Both the position numbers and the translations under genes were made by a program. Shown here in pieces: positions 14,475 to 15,153 of a stretch of DNA of 15,153 nt. This stretch comes from Pelagophyceae sp. CCMP2097 (Eukaryota; Sar; Pelagophyceae). A model generated the notes under the pieces. That model was not told where the DNA came from and ran no database searches. It saw nothing but the letters and a program-made list of their open reading frames with translations. The DNA is taken from NCBI GenBank assembly GCA_026770575.1, contig MU657573.1:30974-46126 (forward strand), read 5' to 3'. Each line of letters opens with the position of its first letter. Position 1 is the stretch's first letter.

Positions 14475-14876
14475 GAATTGTTCCCCTCGACTTTAGGCGC
14501 ATTATCGGAAGAGACCCAACGAGGGCTATGCACCCACCGAGGCCAAAGAAGCCCGTGCCGGAAGAGACCCAAAGAGGCCTACAGGACGGCCCATGACCCG
14601 CCCTTCTTCCTGACAAGGAGAAACCCCGCCGGACAGGTCGCATCAGCGTCTCTGACCGAGAACCCCCCCGGCGATCACACATCCAGTGCATCGACCGTAT
14701 CTACCCGCGTGACCGAGGCGCAGTCTGTGTCGTTGGCACCTGCCGATTTCGACGCAAGAACCGCCAGCTACCTCTTCCCCACCGAGAGCGAAGCTTTGAG
14801 GCGCCTGGCACCGAGAACCAACACCCACACGAACACCACGCGAGGCAGCCCAATGGGGCGGGACAGGCAGGGTTGA
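14475..14876 (+). CDS. Unassigned GC-rich ORF without ATG start
   Basis: The frame is open from after TAG 14472-14474 to TGA 14874-14876, 133 codons. Third positions are strongly GC-rich, and the second half reads like a disordered protein rich in Ser, Thr, Pro and Ala (ASLTENPPGDHTSSASTVS; FDARTASYLFPTESEALRR). There is no ATG until almost the end, so if real it is an exon or a relic. The 61-102-codon frames on the opposite strand look less natural. No family recognised. Confidence 0.3.
   Translation, partial: ELFPSTLGALSEETQRGLCTHRGQRSPCRKRPKEAYRTAHDPPFFLTRRNPAGQVASASLTENPPGDHTSSASTVSTRVTEAQSVSLAPADFDARTASYLFPTESEALRRLAPRTNTHTNTTRGSPMGRDRQG
14506..14577 (+). repeat. Short direct repeat CGGAAGAGACCCAA[CA]GAGG
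   Basis: Copies start at 14506 and 14559, 53 bp apart, with one difference in 19. Confidence 0.5.
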
Positions 14877-14974
14877 CGGCCAGGGATGGCCCGACCGCCT
14901 AGTGAAGCTCGGCAGCGAGGTTTAATCGCTAATAGAGGTTTTCAGCACATTTCAAAGTTGTACCAGAAACCTTT

Positions 14975-15038
14975 AACTGAAAGTGCGCTGCACTTTCCAA
15001 TGTGTTAACTGAAAGTGCAGAGTTGTAACTGCAAGTGC
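14975..15038 (+). repeat. Three iteron-like AACTGAAAGTGC copies with a hairpin
   Basis: AACTGAAAGTGC lies at 14975-14986 and 15007-15018, and AACTGCAAGTGC at 15027-15038. The first copy also pairs with GCACTTTC (14990-14997) as an 8-bp stem with a 3-nt loop. Such an array upstream of a possible gene start could be a protein-binding site. Confidence 0.55.
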
Positions 15039-15094
15039 GACCAGTCCGTTATCACGTCGAACGTCTCGATTGAAAGCTTTCGGAGGAGCAACGC

Positions 15095-15153
15095 ATGGCG
15101 CCGCGTCTGGCCGGGGGCTATGCGCCCGCGCCGCAGCCGCGCGCACGCGGGCC
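15095..15153 (+). CDS. Possible start of a GC-rich gene, cut by window end
   Basis: ATG at 15095 opens 19 codons to the edge, starting MAPRLAGGYAPAPQPRARG, with GC-rich third positions. It is too short to identify, and similar composition arises by chance here. Confidence 0.18.
   Translation, partial: MAPRLAGGYAPAPQPRARG

Overview
The window looks like nuclear DNA of a GC-rich unicellular eukaryote (alga or other protist) that carries many mobile elements. I cannot name the organism. The reasons are Gag-like retroelement coding with a retroviral zinc knuckle, TA-flanked inverted-repeat elements, a tRNA-derived SINE-like repeat with an A-rich tail, and a ubiquitin-like domain fused to C2H2 zinc fingers. 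There is no operon structure, no ribosome-binding sites, no rRNA and no CRISPR array. Almost every long reading frame carries stops or frameshifts, so most genes here are relics.

Layout. 1-1231 (minus): part of a Gag-like gene with a coiled coil, a capsid-like region and a CCHC knuckle, broken only by two TAG codons. 1232-1490: spacer with TTAGGR-type repeats. About 1490-4680: a sharply AT-rich island that I read as a decayed viral insertion (giant-virus or polinton-like-virus type). It holds a primase relic (minus), a Lys/Asn-rich repeat ORF (plus), a minus-strand ORF relic, and an intact 49-codon ORF followed at once by a strong hairpin. A 554-bp GC-richer inverted-repeat element (3174-3727) sits inside the Lys-rich ORF with a TA duplication; the frame and its peptide repeat resume on the far side. 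4723-5110: a short element with 74-bp direct terminal repeats (TRIM-like). 5523-5640: GC-rich tandem repeat.

5647-7526 (minus): a large unrecognised coding relic whose upstream end carries one arm of a 43-bp inverted repeat; the other arm lies 330 bp away. 8157-10074: weak to moderate decayed coding, mostly plus strand. 10263-12616 (plus): the most distinctive gene, with near-identical 52-residue repeats, a ubiquitin-like domain ending LRGG, a C2H2 finger, then a 16-bp tandem duplication that shifts the frame before a second finger and a long acidic/basic tail.

12617-15153: palindromes, degenerate repeats, a (GTCY)n microsatellite, the SINE-like repeat, a 721-bp TA-flanked inverted-repeat element, an unassigned GC-rich ORF, iteron-like repeats and possibly the start of another gene.

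The genes do not form a pathway. The best reading is repeated invasion (virus, retroelements, DNA elements) followed by decay. The Ubl-zinc-finger gene is the part most likely to represent something not yet described.
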